From positions 1-9,177 of the forward strand of contig NQJI01000035.1 of the NCBI GenBank assembly GCA_002256705.1: a stretch of DNA of 9,177 nt, in the 5' to 3' direction. Origin of the DNA: Methylococcaceae bacterium NSM2-1. Lineage in GTDB: Bacteria; Pseudomonadota; Gammaproteobacteria; Methylococcales; Methylomonadaceae. The stretch's first letter is position 1. Each line of letters opens with the position of its first letter. The position numbers and the translations under genes are program-made. Below are positions 1-7,793 of the stretch, piece after piece. The notes beneath the pieces are model-generated. The model was not told where the DNA came from, did not search any database, and was given only the letters and a program-made list of their open reading frames with translations.

Positions 1-2415
1 AACCGTTTGCCCGCACTACACACTGCTACCGAAAAAGTATTCAATAACTCTGGAACATCTATGGCTACCTGGCTAGAAACTTGTCAACAACAGCTTGCGC
101 GGTTAGAAATAACCTCCGTATTGGCGGATAAATTGGTGACGCTGTGTAACAAAACGGGCGAAGATATTGCACCCGAGCTTGTGCAAAAACTCAACGCTGA
201 ACACGCGCGATTAAACCGGCAACTGGAGCGATTGCATGCTAACCGTTTTGAAGTCGCTGTTATCGGTTTGGAAAAAGCCGGTAAGAGTGCGTTGCTGAAT
301 GCCTGGTTAGGGCAAGAGATTCTTCCCTCTGCACGCGAAAGATGTACGTTCACCAGTACGGAAATTTGGTCGGCCCAGACTGAACAGGATCAACTCCTGT
401 TTATTCAATACTACAGCAAGGATGAGATAAGTAAACTCCAGCAGCAAAGGAAAGAGGCGCTGGCCGGAACTCTGAGTGATAAAGAAAGGAAAGAAATACA
501 AGAGGATTTTGATGACACTGAAAAAAATCTGAATGCCATTTACGAGTTTACCAAGCAAAAAAATGGCTTTAGTCAAAATTTTATTGATATTAGTGAAATT
601 AATGAACATTTACAGTCTGCGATTTTCAAAAACCGGGCGCAGTCTTTAGCCATTAAGCGTATTCAACTTAAAACAGTACGCTTGAGAAGTGACCGGGACA
701 TTATTTTTCATGATGTCCCCGGTTTTAATTCGGGCATCCAGATGCACTCGGAACAAGCGATTGACCGGCTGAAGGGCTGCGATGCCATTATTTATGCCAA
801 GGAGATGAAGCAGCCTTCAATTACGGGGCCGGAAAAAGAAATATTGGTCATTGCTGACTCTGAAGATCCCAGTATTAAAGTGTCGGACAAAATTTTTGTT
901 GTGCTCACGCAAGCGGACGCTTTGGATGACCCGATTGATTTTAAGGAAACCCTGGCCAAGCATAGAAATTACTGGCCTGCTGTTCCTGAGCATCGCATGA
1001 TTCCCGTTTGCGCTCGCGCTCACCTGGTTGAATTCGGCATACCTTCGGAAGATACGCTGAGACGTACTAAAAGCGCAGACGATAAATTGAAATTAAAAAA
1101 ACTGGGTATCACTGACGGCATACTTCTATTAAAAGAGACAGTAAACAATTATATCGACCACGAACGGGCAGGTGTGCTGCAAAAACGTTGTGATGCGCTG
1201 GTTAGCAATATACGACTATATGCCGGCGATATTATGGGGAAACTTGAACCCATCTATGGCGCAATAGCCGATGGTGATATAGAAGAAGATGACCTGCTAG
1301 GCAGTGAATTTAATCAATGGTGGGGACGCGAATGGCAGCGCATCAAAAAAGATTTTGATGTGTGGTATGCCGAAAGTATTCAAGGCCGTAAGGAAGCGGA
1401 TGCATTAGGCGCTGAACATCAGGAGTTGGCGGCTTTGCATTCGGCTTATGATGAAAAAATTGATGCACTTCTTTCCAATCTTACCACGGGGCAAATGGAT
1501 GAGTTAAAACGTATTTATACGGCAGGCCGAACGATTTCCATGCCTGACCCGCGCGAAGGCAATTACAAAATTCGCGAAGAACTGTTTAGAGAAATTCAGC
1601 AAAAATTTGAAACCGAACTGACAGATCAACTGGCACAATCATTGCAGGTTCTGATCGATCAAATTGTCCAAAAAACACAGTCATTGCTGTGGGAAACCGA
1701 AGATGTGCGCAAAACCTTGTTAAATGCTGATGAAAATATCGAACAGGCACGCATACGACATGGTTTTCAGGTGCTGTTTTTACGTTTTGGTCGCGTTGCA
1801 GTAGAAGCGTTTATCGCAAAACCTTTGCAAGCGCGGGAACGCTTATTGAATGAACGTTCAGCTGAGATTAAAACCCTGGAAGCCTTCTATCAGGGGACGG
1901 ATATGAATAAACAGGATGTCACGCATTATTTACGCTATGGCTTGTGGGCAAATAAAACGCTAATTCCGCCTGCAGTTGGAAGAACAGTCAAAACAGCCAT
2001 TAAAGCAGCGATTAGTCCGGATGCGACCAATTCATCGTCTACCGAACAGGTAAATCCGGTTAGAAAAATATCGGAAGAACAGGAAAAATTACCCGAACCC
2101 AATAATTTTGAGCAGGTTGTCGAAGAAATTAATGGTGATTTAGCCGCTTTAAAAGACTACCTGAAAAATAGCGTTTTTTATGCCGCAGGGTTTGTTACCT
2201 ATTGTAATCAGGAATTGGAGCGGATTCGTAATCGCTTTAAAGAGATGGAAGATAATGACAGGCAATGGATTGGCCTTATTCGCACAGCGGTTAAGTATGA
2301 AAGAAATCCCAATATTCCCTATAACATCGCACATTCCAGACGTGATTTTCGAATGCGCCGTGAAATAGCATTGGAGCTTAAGGAAGTTAGGGAAAGCTAT
2401 ACTCTGGTTTATTAG
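1..2415 (+). CDS. Dynamin-like large GTPase (LeoA/bacterial dynamin-like), possibly 5' partial
   Basis: Probable bacterial dynamin-like GTPase; such proteins bind and remodel membranes or assemble in a GTP-dependent way. Numbering from the TTG at 7: P-loop GLEKAGKS at 87-94, a Thr-rich G2 region TFTST at 114-118, G3 DVPG at 236-239 and G4 TQAD at 301-304. Between G2 and G3 lies an insertion of about 120 residues, including a Lys/Glu-rich likely coiled coil (about 138-185). The remaining 480 or so residues look mostly helical, as in dynamin stalks. I see no clear transmembrane segment; a hydrophobic stretch near 580-605 could be a membrane paddle. The start is uncertain: the frame is open to base 1, TTG at 7 is possible, and ATG at 61 (giving 784 residues) begins a plausible N-terminus, but none has a strong Shine-Dalgarno. 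The GTPase family call is secure; LeoA-type function is only a resemblance. Partner genes, if any, would lie upstream. Confidence 0.85.
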   Translation, partial: NRLPALHTATEKVFNNSGTSMATWLETCQQQLARLEITSVLADKLVTLCNKTGEDIAPELVQKLNAEHARLNRQLERLHANRFEVAVIGLEKAGKSALLNAWLGQEILPSARERCTFTSTEIWSAQTEQDQLLFIQYYSKDEISKLQQQRKEALAGTLSDKERKEIQEDFDDTEKNLNAIYEFTKQKNGFSQNFIDISEINEHLQSAIFKNRAQSLAIKRIQLKTVRLRSDRDIIFHDVPGFNSGIQMHSEQAIDRLKGCDAIIYAKEMKQPSITGPEKEILVIADSEDPSIKVSDKIFVVLTQADALDDPIDFKETLAKHRNYWPAVPEHRMIPVCARAHLVEFGIPSEDTLRRTKSADDKLKLKKLGITDGILLLKETVNNYIDHERAGVLQKRCDALVSNIRLYAGDIMGKLEPIYGAIADGDIEEDDLLGSEFNQWWGREWQRIKKDFDVWYAESIQGRKEADALGAEHQELAALHSAYDEKIDALLSNLTTGQMDELKRIYTAGRTISMPDPREGNYKIREELFREIQQKFETELTDQLAQSLQVLIDQIVQKTQSLLWETEDVRKTLLNADENIEQARIRHGFQVLFLRFGRVAVEAFIAKPLQARERLLNERSAEIKTLEAFYQGTDMNKQDVTHYLRYGLWANKTLIPPAVGRTVKTAIKAAISPDATNSSSTEQVNPVRKISEEQEKLPEPNNFEQVVEEINGDLAALKDYLKNSVFYAAGFVTYCNQELERIRNRFKEMEDNDRQWIGLIRTAVKYERNPNIPYNIAHSRRDFRMRREIALELKEVRESYTLVY

Positions 2416-2486
2416 TTTTTTGACTGGGCAATGCTTTTTTTCCATCAAATGAACGGTGTAATGACGAGTACAGCAATATACGTTCA

Positions 2487-2545
2487 AAAACCTCAGCGGT
2501 TGAAATAAACCGGTAGAAATGGTTTATTTCAACCGCTGAGGTTTT
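2487..2545. repeat. Perfect 25-bp inverted repeat with 9-base loop; possible bidirectional terminator
   Basis: The arms at 2487-2511 and 2521-2545 are exact reverse complements, starting AAAACCTCAGCGG and ending CCGCTGAGGTTTT, around the loop GGTAGAAAT. The outer A and T tracts would let it end transcription on either strand, and it sits 72 bases after the GTPase stop. The stem is far longer than a usual intrinsic terminator (often 7-12 bp), so it may also be an interspersed palindromic repeat. I see no flanking direct duplication. Confidence 0.8.
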
Positions 2546-2618
2546 CCCCTTCTACTTCAAATCATTCTTGCTCCGACATTAGGCTTGATTTTACTCATAT
2601 TATTTAATTAAATTAGTT

Positions 2619-2634
2619 TGGCATGAAAATGGCT
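2619..2634 (+). promoter_or_regulatory. Sigma-54-like promoter (-24/-12)
   Basis: TGGCATGAAAATGGCT matches the sigma-54 consensus TGGCACGN4TTGCW except at two positions. The key GG and GC doublets are present and are correctly spaced. Transcription would start near 2645 and run toward the small open reading frame at 2737. No activator-binding sites were identified, so this is a motif-only call. Confidence 0.4.
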
Positions 2635-2646
2635 TATTAATTTGTA

Positions 2647-2663
2647 AGTCCTTTCTAAGGACT
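2647..2663 (+). promoter_or_regulatory. Short perfect hairpin in the presumed leader of the microprotein gene
   Basis: AGTCCTT and AAGGACT pair perfectly around a three-base TCT loop. If the sigma-54-like promoter is used, this hairpin would form the extreme 5' end of the transcript, where it could stabilise the RNA. It has no T tract after it, so it is not an intrinsic terminator. Confidence 0.4.
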
Positions 2664-2736
2664 GCCCATATTCATTATTGAACATCCTTGATGAATTCAT
2701 GGGAAAAATATTAAATTTTATAGGAGCGTCATTATC

Positions 2737-2826
2737 ATGTTATTAGATATTATTCTTACCGGAGTTTTTGGGATAGCAGTTGCTTACGCTTATGTGTTTG
2801 TAAAAAATATAACAGATCACGAGTAA
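2737..2826 (+). CDS. 29-residue single-pass membrane microprotein, KdpF-like in form
   Basis: This short frame runs from ATG to TAA, with AGGAG at 2722-2726, ten bases before the start. The peptide starts MLLDIILTGVFGI, is hydrophobic through about residue 22, and ends in a short polar tail (KNITDHE). That is the pattern of a single transmembrane helix. Length and shape resemble KdpF and the orphan KdpF-like peptides often annotated as potassium-ATPase F subunits; no kdpA, kdpB or kdpC gene is nearby, so a Kdp role is not supported. It might instead be an accessory subunit of another membrane complex. A sigma-54-like promoter lies about 100 bases upstream. The strong ribosome binding site and coherent membrane segment make translation likely; function is unknown. 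Confidence 0.55.
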   Translation: MLLDIILTGVFGIAVAYAYVFVKNITDHE

Positions 2827-2932
2827 GACAAAAAAGTCATAACAAACAATTGATTGTAATTTGCATCAAAAGTGAGATATTCCAGGTTAAGGTGCAAAAC
2901 CTATGTTTTGAAGATGATTGCTGTTACCGTCC

Positions 2933-3090
2933 TTTAGGTAACTCGCAACAAATAAACTGCCACAGATTCACAGATTACACTTATTTATAATCTGTGAATC
3001 TGTGAATCTGTGAATCTGTGAATCTGTGAATCTGTGAATCTGTGAATTTGTGAATCTGTGGCAGGGGGTATTATTTGCGAGTTACTTTAG
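2933..3090. mobile_element. Miniature inverted-repeat element (MITE-like) with 5-bp target duplication
   Basis: The element spans 2938-3085 and is bounded by TTTAG at 2933-2937 and TTTAG at 3086-3090, which looks like a target-site duplication. The outer arms are exact: GTAACTCGCAA at 2938-2948 against TTGCGAGTTAC at 3075-3085. A second exact inner pair of 16 bp lies at 2957-2972 and 3049-3064. The centre is an array of 8-bp units. It has no coding capacity, so it would need a transposase in trans. The right-hand duplication contains the stop codon of the SIMPL gene. The family cannot be named without a genome-wide search. Confidence 0.7.
2961..3060. repeat. 8-bp tandem repeats in inverted orientation (2 units against 9 units)
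   Basis: Nine head-to-tail copies of AATCTGTG occupy 2989-3060; the eighth reads AATTTGTG. Two copies of the reverse complement, CACAGATT, occupy 2961-2976, separated from the array by 12 bases. The array lies inside the MITE-like element. Unequal copy number on the two sides suggests expansion by slippage on one side only. With 8-bp units and no spacers, it is not a CRISPR array. Confidence 0.9.
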
Positions 3091-3806
3091 TCTGACAAAT
3101 AATATTCCACAGTGGATACAACTCTAATCTTTTTTATATGTGGATTGTTTTTATCTCTTGGATTTATCTCAAATTGTCCCTGAGATGCTTGTTTGATTTT
3201 ACCCAATTTACTGTTTGAATCCTGAGCAAATTTTATCGCCACTTCTCGTGCCTTAGTGGTGGCTTCTTCAATCATCTCAGGCTTTATCTTGTTTAATCCA
3301 GTAAAAATGTACTCGTTCTGATTTTGGTAATCTCCACTTGTAAAGACTATTCCCTGCTTGCCTAATTCCGCAAGTTCTGTCATTACCTTGCGAACCAGGT
3401 CGACTTTGGAAGAATATACCGTGACTATTTGAATGGCGGTATATCTAAACTCAGTCTTAGTAGTATCATTGTACTGCTGAGCGAATTTGTCAGTGATGGA
3501 AGGCGTGGAGGCTGTAATTTCAGTGATATCAATCCCTTTTGCAACAAGAAAATCCTTAATTTTTTTAGTGCTGGTATCAATTGACCCATATAGGCCTCCA
3601 AGGTCATTGCTAGCTTCCGTGAATACAATTGGCCATATTACAATGTCGGCTGGCAGCTCCCGCTCGGATAATCCTTTGACTGTAACGCTACGCTCATACT
3701 CTTTGAAGTGGATCGCTGCACCAGCGAGTAGATAGCCAAGTACGCTCAGCCCCAGAAAGATGGATGCACCCAATAAAAATGCACTCACAGTATTTTCTTG
3801 TCTCAT
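3087..3806 (-). CDS. SIMPL domain (DUF541/COG2859) membrane-anchored protein
   Basis: The product has 239 residues, close to E. coli YggE (246). Residues about 5-30 form one hydrophobic helix (SAFLLGASIFLGLSVLGYLL), a signal anchor, so the rest should face the periplasm. The body fits the DUF541 family, with the opening VTVKGLSERELPAD, a central FTSGDYQNQNEYIFTGLNKIKPEMI region, and the ending KKIRVVSTVEYYLSD. The molecular role of this family is unclear; YggE has been linked to oxidative stress. ATG at 3806 was chosen because GTGGAG lies six bases upstream at 3813-3818, and the hydrophobic anchor then falls at the N-terminus. A longer version from GTG at 3914 would add 36 residues of poor character. 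The gene appears to be transcribed alone. Its TAA stop lies in the duplicated target of the downstream mobile element. Confidence 0.88.
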   Translation of the reverse strand: MRQENTVSAFLLGASIFLGLSVLGYLLAGAAIHFKEYERSVTVKGLSERELPADIVIWPIVFTEASNDLGGLYGSIDTSTKKIKDFLVAKGIDITEITASTPSITDKFAQQYNDTTKTEFRYTAIQIVTVYSSKVDLVRKVMTELAELGKQGIVFTSGDYQNQNEYIFTGLNKIKPEMIEEATTKAREVAIKFAQDSNSKLGKIKQASQGQFEINPRDKNNPHIKKIRVVSTVEYYLSD

Positions 3807-3858
3807 GTTTTTCTCCACTGGACTCAAGTTAACAAATACACACTGATTTAGACTGCCG

Positions 3859-3887
3859 ACTTTACCCTCATGAAAACAGTTTGTCAG
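3859..3887 (-). promoter_or_regulatory. Candidate sigma-70 promoter for the SIMPL gene
   Basis: On the minus strand, CTGACA (3887-3882) and TAAAGT (3864-3859) are separated by 17 bases. They match the -35 consensus at five of six positions and the -10 at four of six. The leader would be roughly 45 bases long. The call rests on motif and spacing only. It lies inside the rejected 36-codon N-terminal extension, which also favours the shorter start. Confidence 0.4.
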
Positions 3888-4021
3888 CCCTTGGAATGAG
3901 AGCTGAACATTCACACGGCAAGGCGGGACAGTTTACACAGTTAGGCCTTAATGCTTGTTTTCGGCTTAAGTTTGTAGCCCGTATGGCAGGTTTCCAATCC
4001 AAAAATTAAAAGACCATCAAT

Positions 4022-4052
4022 AAAAAAGCCCATCATAAAGACGGGCTTTTTT
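4022..4052 (-). terminator. Intrinsic terminator after ilvC
   Basis: Read on the minus strand, GCCCGTC pairs with GATGGGC (one G-U pair) around a TTTAT loop, and six T residues follow. It begins about 20 bases after the ilvC stop codon and so closes the ilv operon. The A tract on the other side makes it potentially bidirectional. The 135 or so bases between it and the presumed SIMPL promoter hold nothing I recognise. Confidence 0.88.
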
Positions 4053-4071
4053 AAAATTGTTATAGCAAACT

Positions 4072-5127
<1,056 letters not shown>

Positions 5128-5136
5128 TCAAGATAC

Positions 5137-5178
5137 AAGGAGCAAGGTAAAAGAGTGACGTTTTGAACCTTGTGCCTT
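5137..5178. repeat. Imperfect hairpin built from CAAGG heptads between ilvH and ilvC
   Basis: AAGGAGCAAGGT (5137-5148) pairs with ACCTTGTGCCTT (5167-5178) apart from a two-base internal mismatch. The adjoining AAAA and TTTT could extend the stem. The arms consist of 7-bp units of the form CAAGGNN, a pattern that recurs at 8224-8244. It fills nearly half of the ilvH-ilvC gap and would be transcribed in the operon mRNA, where it could affect stability or processing. It lacks a T tract on the coding side, so it is not an obvious terminator. Confidence 0.6.
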
Positions 5179-5181
5179 AAG

Positions 5182-5673
5182 TTATAAATGCAATCCTTTC
5201 TCGCCTCTGGAAATGCCTGTCGGGCCTGAACGAACCACTTCGATAATGCTGTCCGGGTCTATAGCGGCGACAAAGGCATCGAGTTTTTCTGAAGGACCGG
5301 TCATTTCAACAATGTAGGTGGCCGGCGTAACATCAATAATCTTGCCGCGGAATATATCCGCCATGCTTCTGATTTCATCGCGCATTTCCGCAGTGGTTTT
5401 GATTTTAACCATCATCAGTTCACGTTCAATATGAAAGGATTCGGCTAAATCGATCAGTTTAACAACATCAATCAACTTATTAAGTTGTTTGGTAATTTGC
5501 TCAATGATCTCTTCACTGCCACGGGTAACCAATGTCATTCTTGACAAACTGGGGTCTTGGGTCGGTGCTACGGTTAGCGACTCAATATTGTAACCACGTG
5601 CGGAAAATAAGCCCGCTACCCGTGACAATGCACCGGATTCATTTTCCATTAGAATAGAAATTATGTGTCTCAT
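5182..5673 (-). CDS. ilvH: Acetolactate synthase, small regulatory subunit
   Basis: Regulatory subunit of acetohydroxyacid synthase; it raises activity of the catalytic subunit and senses valine. The 163 residues equal the length of E. coli IlvH. An N-terminal ACT domain (about 2-75) begins with HIISILMENESGALSRV and contains RGYNIESLTVAP; a C-terminal domain (about 82-158) includes FRGKIIDVTPATYIVEMTG. The residues tied to valine sensitivity in E. coli IlvH, G14 and N29, are both conserved, so feedback inhibition by valine is predicted. The start codon overlaps the ilvI stop by one base (TAATG), which suggests coupled translation. The gene could equally be called ilvN; I use ilvH on length and sequence. 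Confidence 0.96.
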   Translation of the reverse strand: MRHIISILMENESGALSRVAGLFSARGYNIESLTVAPTQDPSLSRMTLVTRGSEEIIEQITKQLNKLIDVVKLIDLAESFHIERELMMVKIKTTAEMRDEIRSMADIFRGKIIDVTPATYIVEMTGPSEKLDAFVAAIDPDSIIEVVRSGPTGISRGEKGLHL

Positions 5674-7409
5674 TACGCCAATTCCCTGTCCGTCGTTGTG
5701 CCCAGGGCGACTCTTAATTTCATATCATGATGGCCCTTACCGGCCTCAATCATCGGATAAACATTTTCAGTTCTATCGGTCATGATGTCCAAAAATACGG
5801 TACGATCTTTCATGGCAAAGGCGGCTTCCAGAGCGGGTCTGACTTCTTCCGGCTTGTCTATACGCATCCCGACATGGCCATAAGCTTCTGCCAATTTGAC
5901 AAATTCAGGAATAGTATCCATATAGGAATGAGAATAACGGCTTTCGTAGGAAAATTCCTGCCATTGCCGGACCATGCCCATATAGCGATTATTCAGGTTT
6001 ATGATTTTAATCGGCGTCTTGTATTGCAAAGCGGTCGATAACTCCTGTATGCACATCTGGATACTGGCTTCACCCGTAACACAGGCAACATCTGCGTGAG
6101 GAAATGCCAATTTAACCCCGATGGCCGCAGGCAAACCAAAGCCCATAGTGCCTAGCCCACCTGAATTTATCCAATGACGCGGCTTGTCGAAAGGATAGTA
6201 TTGCGCTGCCCACATCTGATGCTGGCCTACATCTGAAGTCACATAGGCATCGCCTTTGGTCACTTCATACAATTGCTCAATGACATGTTGCGGTTTGATC
6301 AAAGGACTTTCACGGTCAAATTCCAGGCAGTTAACTGCTTGCCATTGCCCAATTTGATGCCACCAAAGCTCCAGTGCTTTTTTATTGGGCTTCTTTGAGC
6401 TTTCTTTTATCATCTCAAGCATTTGTTCCAACACCGGTTTAACGTCGCCGACAATAGGAATATCGACTCTAACGGTTTTGGAAATAGAGGCGGGATCGAT
6501 ATCTATATGAATGATCTTGGCATAAGGGCAAAACAAATCCAGTTTGCCTGTGACGCGGTCATCAAAACGCGCACCGATGGCAATAATCACATCGCTTTCG
6601 TGCATCGCCATGTTGGCCTCATAAGTGCCGTGCATACCCAGCATGCCGATGAATTGCTTGTCCGTTCCAGGATAAGCGCCCAGGCCCATTAAAGTACTGG
6701 TAATCGGATAGCCCAGTGCGTGAGTCAATTCTGTCAATTCCTTACTGGCTTCACCCAGAACTACACCGCCACCCGAATAAATGATGGGTTTGTGTGCGCT
6801 CAGCAATAAATCAACGGCCTTTTTAATCTGCCCCTTATGTCCGGTAACTACAGGATTATATGAGCGTATTGAGACTTTTTTAGGGTATTTATAAGGTACT
6901 TTAATGTTTGGCGCAGTTATATCTTTGGGTACATCAATTACGACTGGTCCAGGGCGCCCCGTTGTGGCGACATAAAATGCTTTTTTAATGGTTTCGGCTA
7001 ATTTGGTAACATCCTTGACTAAATAGTTATGCTTAACACAGGGCCGGGTAATGCCGATCATATCGACTTCCTGGAAAGCATCACTACCAATCACGGGTAA
7101 TGAAACCTGGCCGGAAATGATAACCATGGGAATTGAATCCATATAAGCTGTAGCAATACCGGTTACCGCATTGGTAGCGCCCGGGCCCGAAGTAACCAGG
7201 ACCACACCTGGTTTTCCGGTGGCTCGGGCATAACCATCAGCCGCATGGGTTGCACCTTGTTCATGTCGAACCAGGATGTGTTTGAGCTCGTCTTGCTGGA
7301 AAAGAGCATCATATAAATGCAATACTGCTCCGCCAGGATAGCCAAAAATATATTCCACGCCTTCGTCTATAAGACTTTGAACCAGGATTTGTGCACCGCT
7401 TAGCTCCAC
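5673..7409 (-). CDS. ilvI: Acetolactate synthase, large catalytic subunit
   Basis: Thiamine-diphosphate and FAD enzyme that condenses two pyruvates to 2-acetolactate, or pyruvate with 2-oxobutyrate; first common step of branched-chain amino acid synthesis. Length is 578 residues (E. coli IlvI is 574). The catalytic glutamate is E50 in [35 protein letters not shown] and the cofactor-region motif [11 protein letters not shown] (about 279-289) are typical. The metal/ThDP motif reads GEAS (446-449) rather than the usual GDGS, so the magnesium ligand would be E447 together with N474. The start is GTG at 7409, supported by GAGGTG (7415-7420) five bases upstream and by alignment of the N-terminus with the family. 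First gene of the operon; ilvB is a synonym. Confidence 0.97.
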   Translation of the reverse strand: MELSGAQILVQSLIDEGVEYIFGYPGGAVLHLYDALFQQDELKHILVRHEQGATHAADGYARATGKPGVVLVTSGPGATNAVTGIATAYMDSIPMVIISGQVSLPVIGSDAFQEVDMIGITRPCVKHNYLVKDVTKLAETIKKAFYVATTGRPGPVVIDVPKDITAPNIKVPYKYPKKVSIRSYNPVVTGHKGQIKKAVDLLLSAHKPIIYSGGGVVLGEASKELTELTHALGYPITSTLMGLGAYPGTDKQFIGMLGMHGTYEANMAMHESDVIIAIGARFDDRVTGKLDLFCPYAKIIHIDIDPASISKTVRVDIPIVGDVKPVLEQMLEMIKESSKKPNKKALELWWHQIGQWQAVNCLEFDRESPLIKPQHVIEQLYEVTKGDAYVTSDVGQHQMWAAQYYPFDKPRHWINSGGLGTMGFGLPAAIGVKLAFPHADVACVTGEASIQMCIQELSTALQYKTPIKIINLNNRYMGMVRQWQEFSYESRYSHSYMDTIPEFVKLAEAYGHVGMRIDKPEEVRPALEAAFAMKDRTVFLDIMTDRTENVYPMIEAGKGHHDMKLRVALGTTTDRELA

Positions 7410-7438
7410 GCTAACACCTCAATAAACATGATGATTTT

Positions 7439-7453
7439 TCGACTTAAAGTCGA
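7439..7453. promoter_or_regulatory. Palindromic operator-like site over the ilvI transcription start
   Basis: TCGACTT and AAGTCGA form a perfect 7-bp inverted pair around one central base. The site begins on the last base of a consensus TATAAT and covers the predicted +1, a position typical of a repressor operator. It could also form a small hairpin at the start of the mRNA. The regulator is unknown; no regulator gene lies in the window. Confidence 0.5.
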
Positions 7454-7483
7454 TTATATTCGTTTTTTAAATTCAAGAGTAAA
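7453..7483 (-). promoter_or_regulatory. Candidate ilvI promoter with consensus -10
   Basis: A perfect TATAAT lies at 7458-7453 on the minus strand. The best -35 is poor: TTTACT (7483-7478) with a long 19-base spacer. A strong -10 with a weak -35 suggests dependence on an activator, as for ilvIH in E. coli, which uses Lrp. The leader of about 37 bases would hold no attenuator peptide. The rest of the spacer up to 7793 holds AT-rich sequence, including TTGTC-T9-GACAA at 7532-7550, and a direct repeat of GTGACA near 7744-7760, but no gene that I can support. Confidence 0.5.
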
Positions 7484-7793
7484 TTACTTGGTTGTTTAAA
7501 AAAACACACTTGGATGACATACTTGGAATAATTGTCTTTTTTTTTGACAACACAACATTCGGCATTTTACTAGGTTCTTTGTGAAAATGTAATTACCTCT
7601 CTTATCCTTTTTGATTTTTGCCCGATTAGTCGCAATATTTGCCTATTAGCAATGCTTGCTCCGGTGTCGGCTCAATAATCACAGTTGAGTTTGCTGATTA
7701 AACGTACTATGAAGATTTGTGGGTCATTTATGAAGAAATGCCGGTGACAATTCCGTGACACCATGAGTCTGCGGTGATGTGTCCTTTCAGGAA

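Noticed and set aside
2149..2487. 112-residue minus-strand frame opposite the end of the GTPase gene
   Set aside because: It is antisense to a well-supported coding region, with no recognisable domain and no ribosome binding site that I could see.
2961..3060. CRISPR-like array
   Set aside because: Units are 8 bp, directly abutting, with no unique spacers; this is a simple tandem repeat.
3807..3914. N-terminal extension of the SIMPL protein from a GTG at 3914
   Set aside because: ATG at 3806 has a good GTGGAG site six bases upstream and places the membrane anchor at the N-terminus; a likely promoter lies inside the extension.
7400..7429. Nine-codon leader peptide (MFIEVLAWS) overlapping the ilvI start
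   Set aside because: It contains Ile, Val and Leu, but has no Shine-Dalgarno and no terminator/antiterminator structure; it ends inside ilvI.
7545..7574. Plus-strand promoter TTGACA with a downstream -10 in the ilvI spacer
   Set aside because: The -10 is poor and no plus-strand gene follows; the TTGACA belongs to a TTGTC-T9-GACAA inverted repeat.
7672..7764. 30-codon minus-strand frame in the spacer upstream of ilvI
   Set aside because: It has no ribosome binding site and no recognisable character, and a frame this short is expected by chance.
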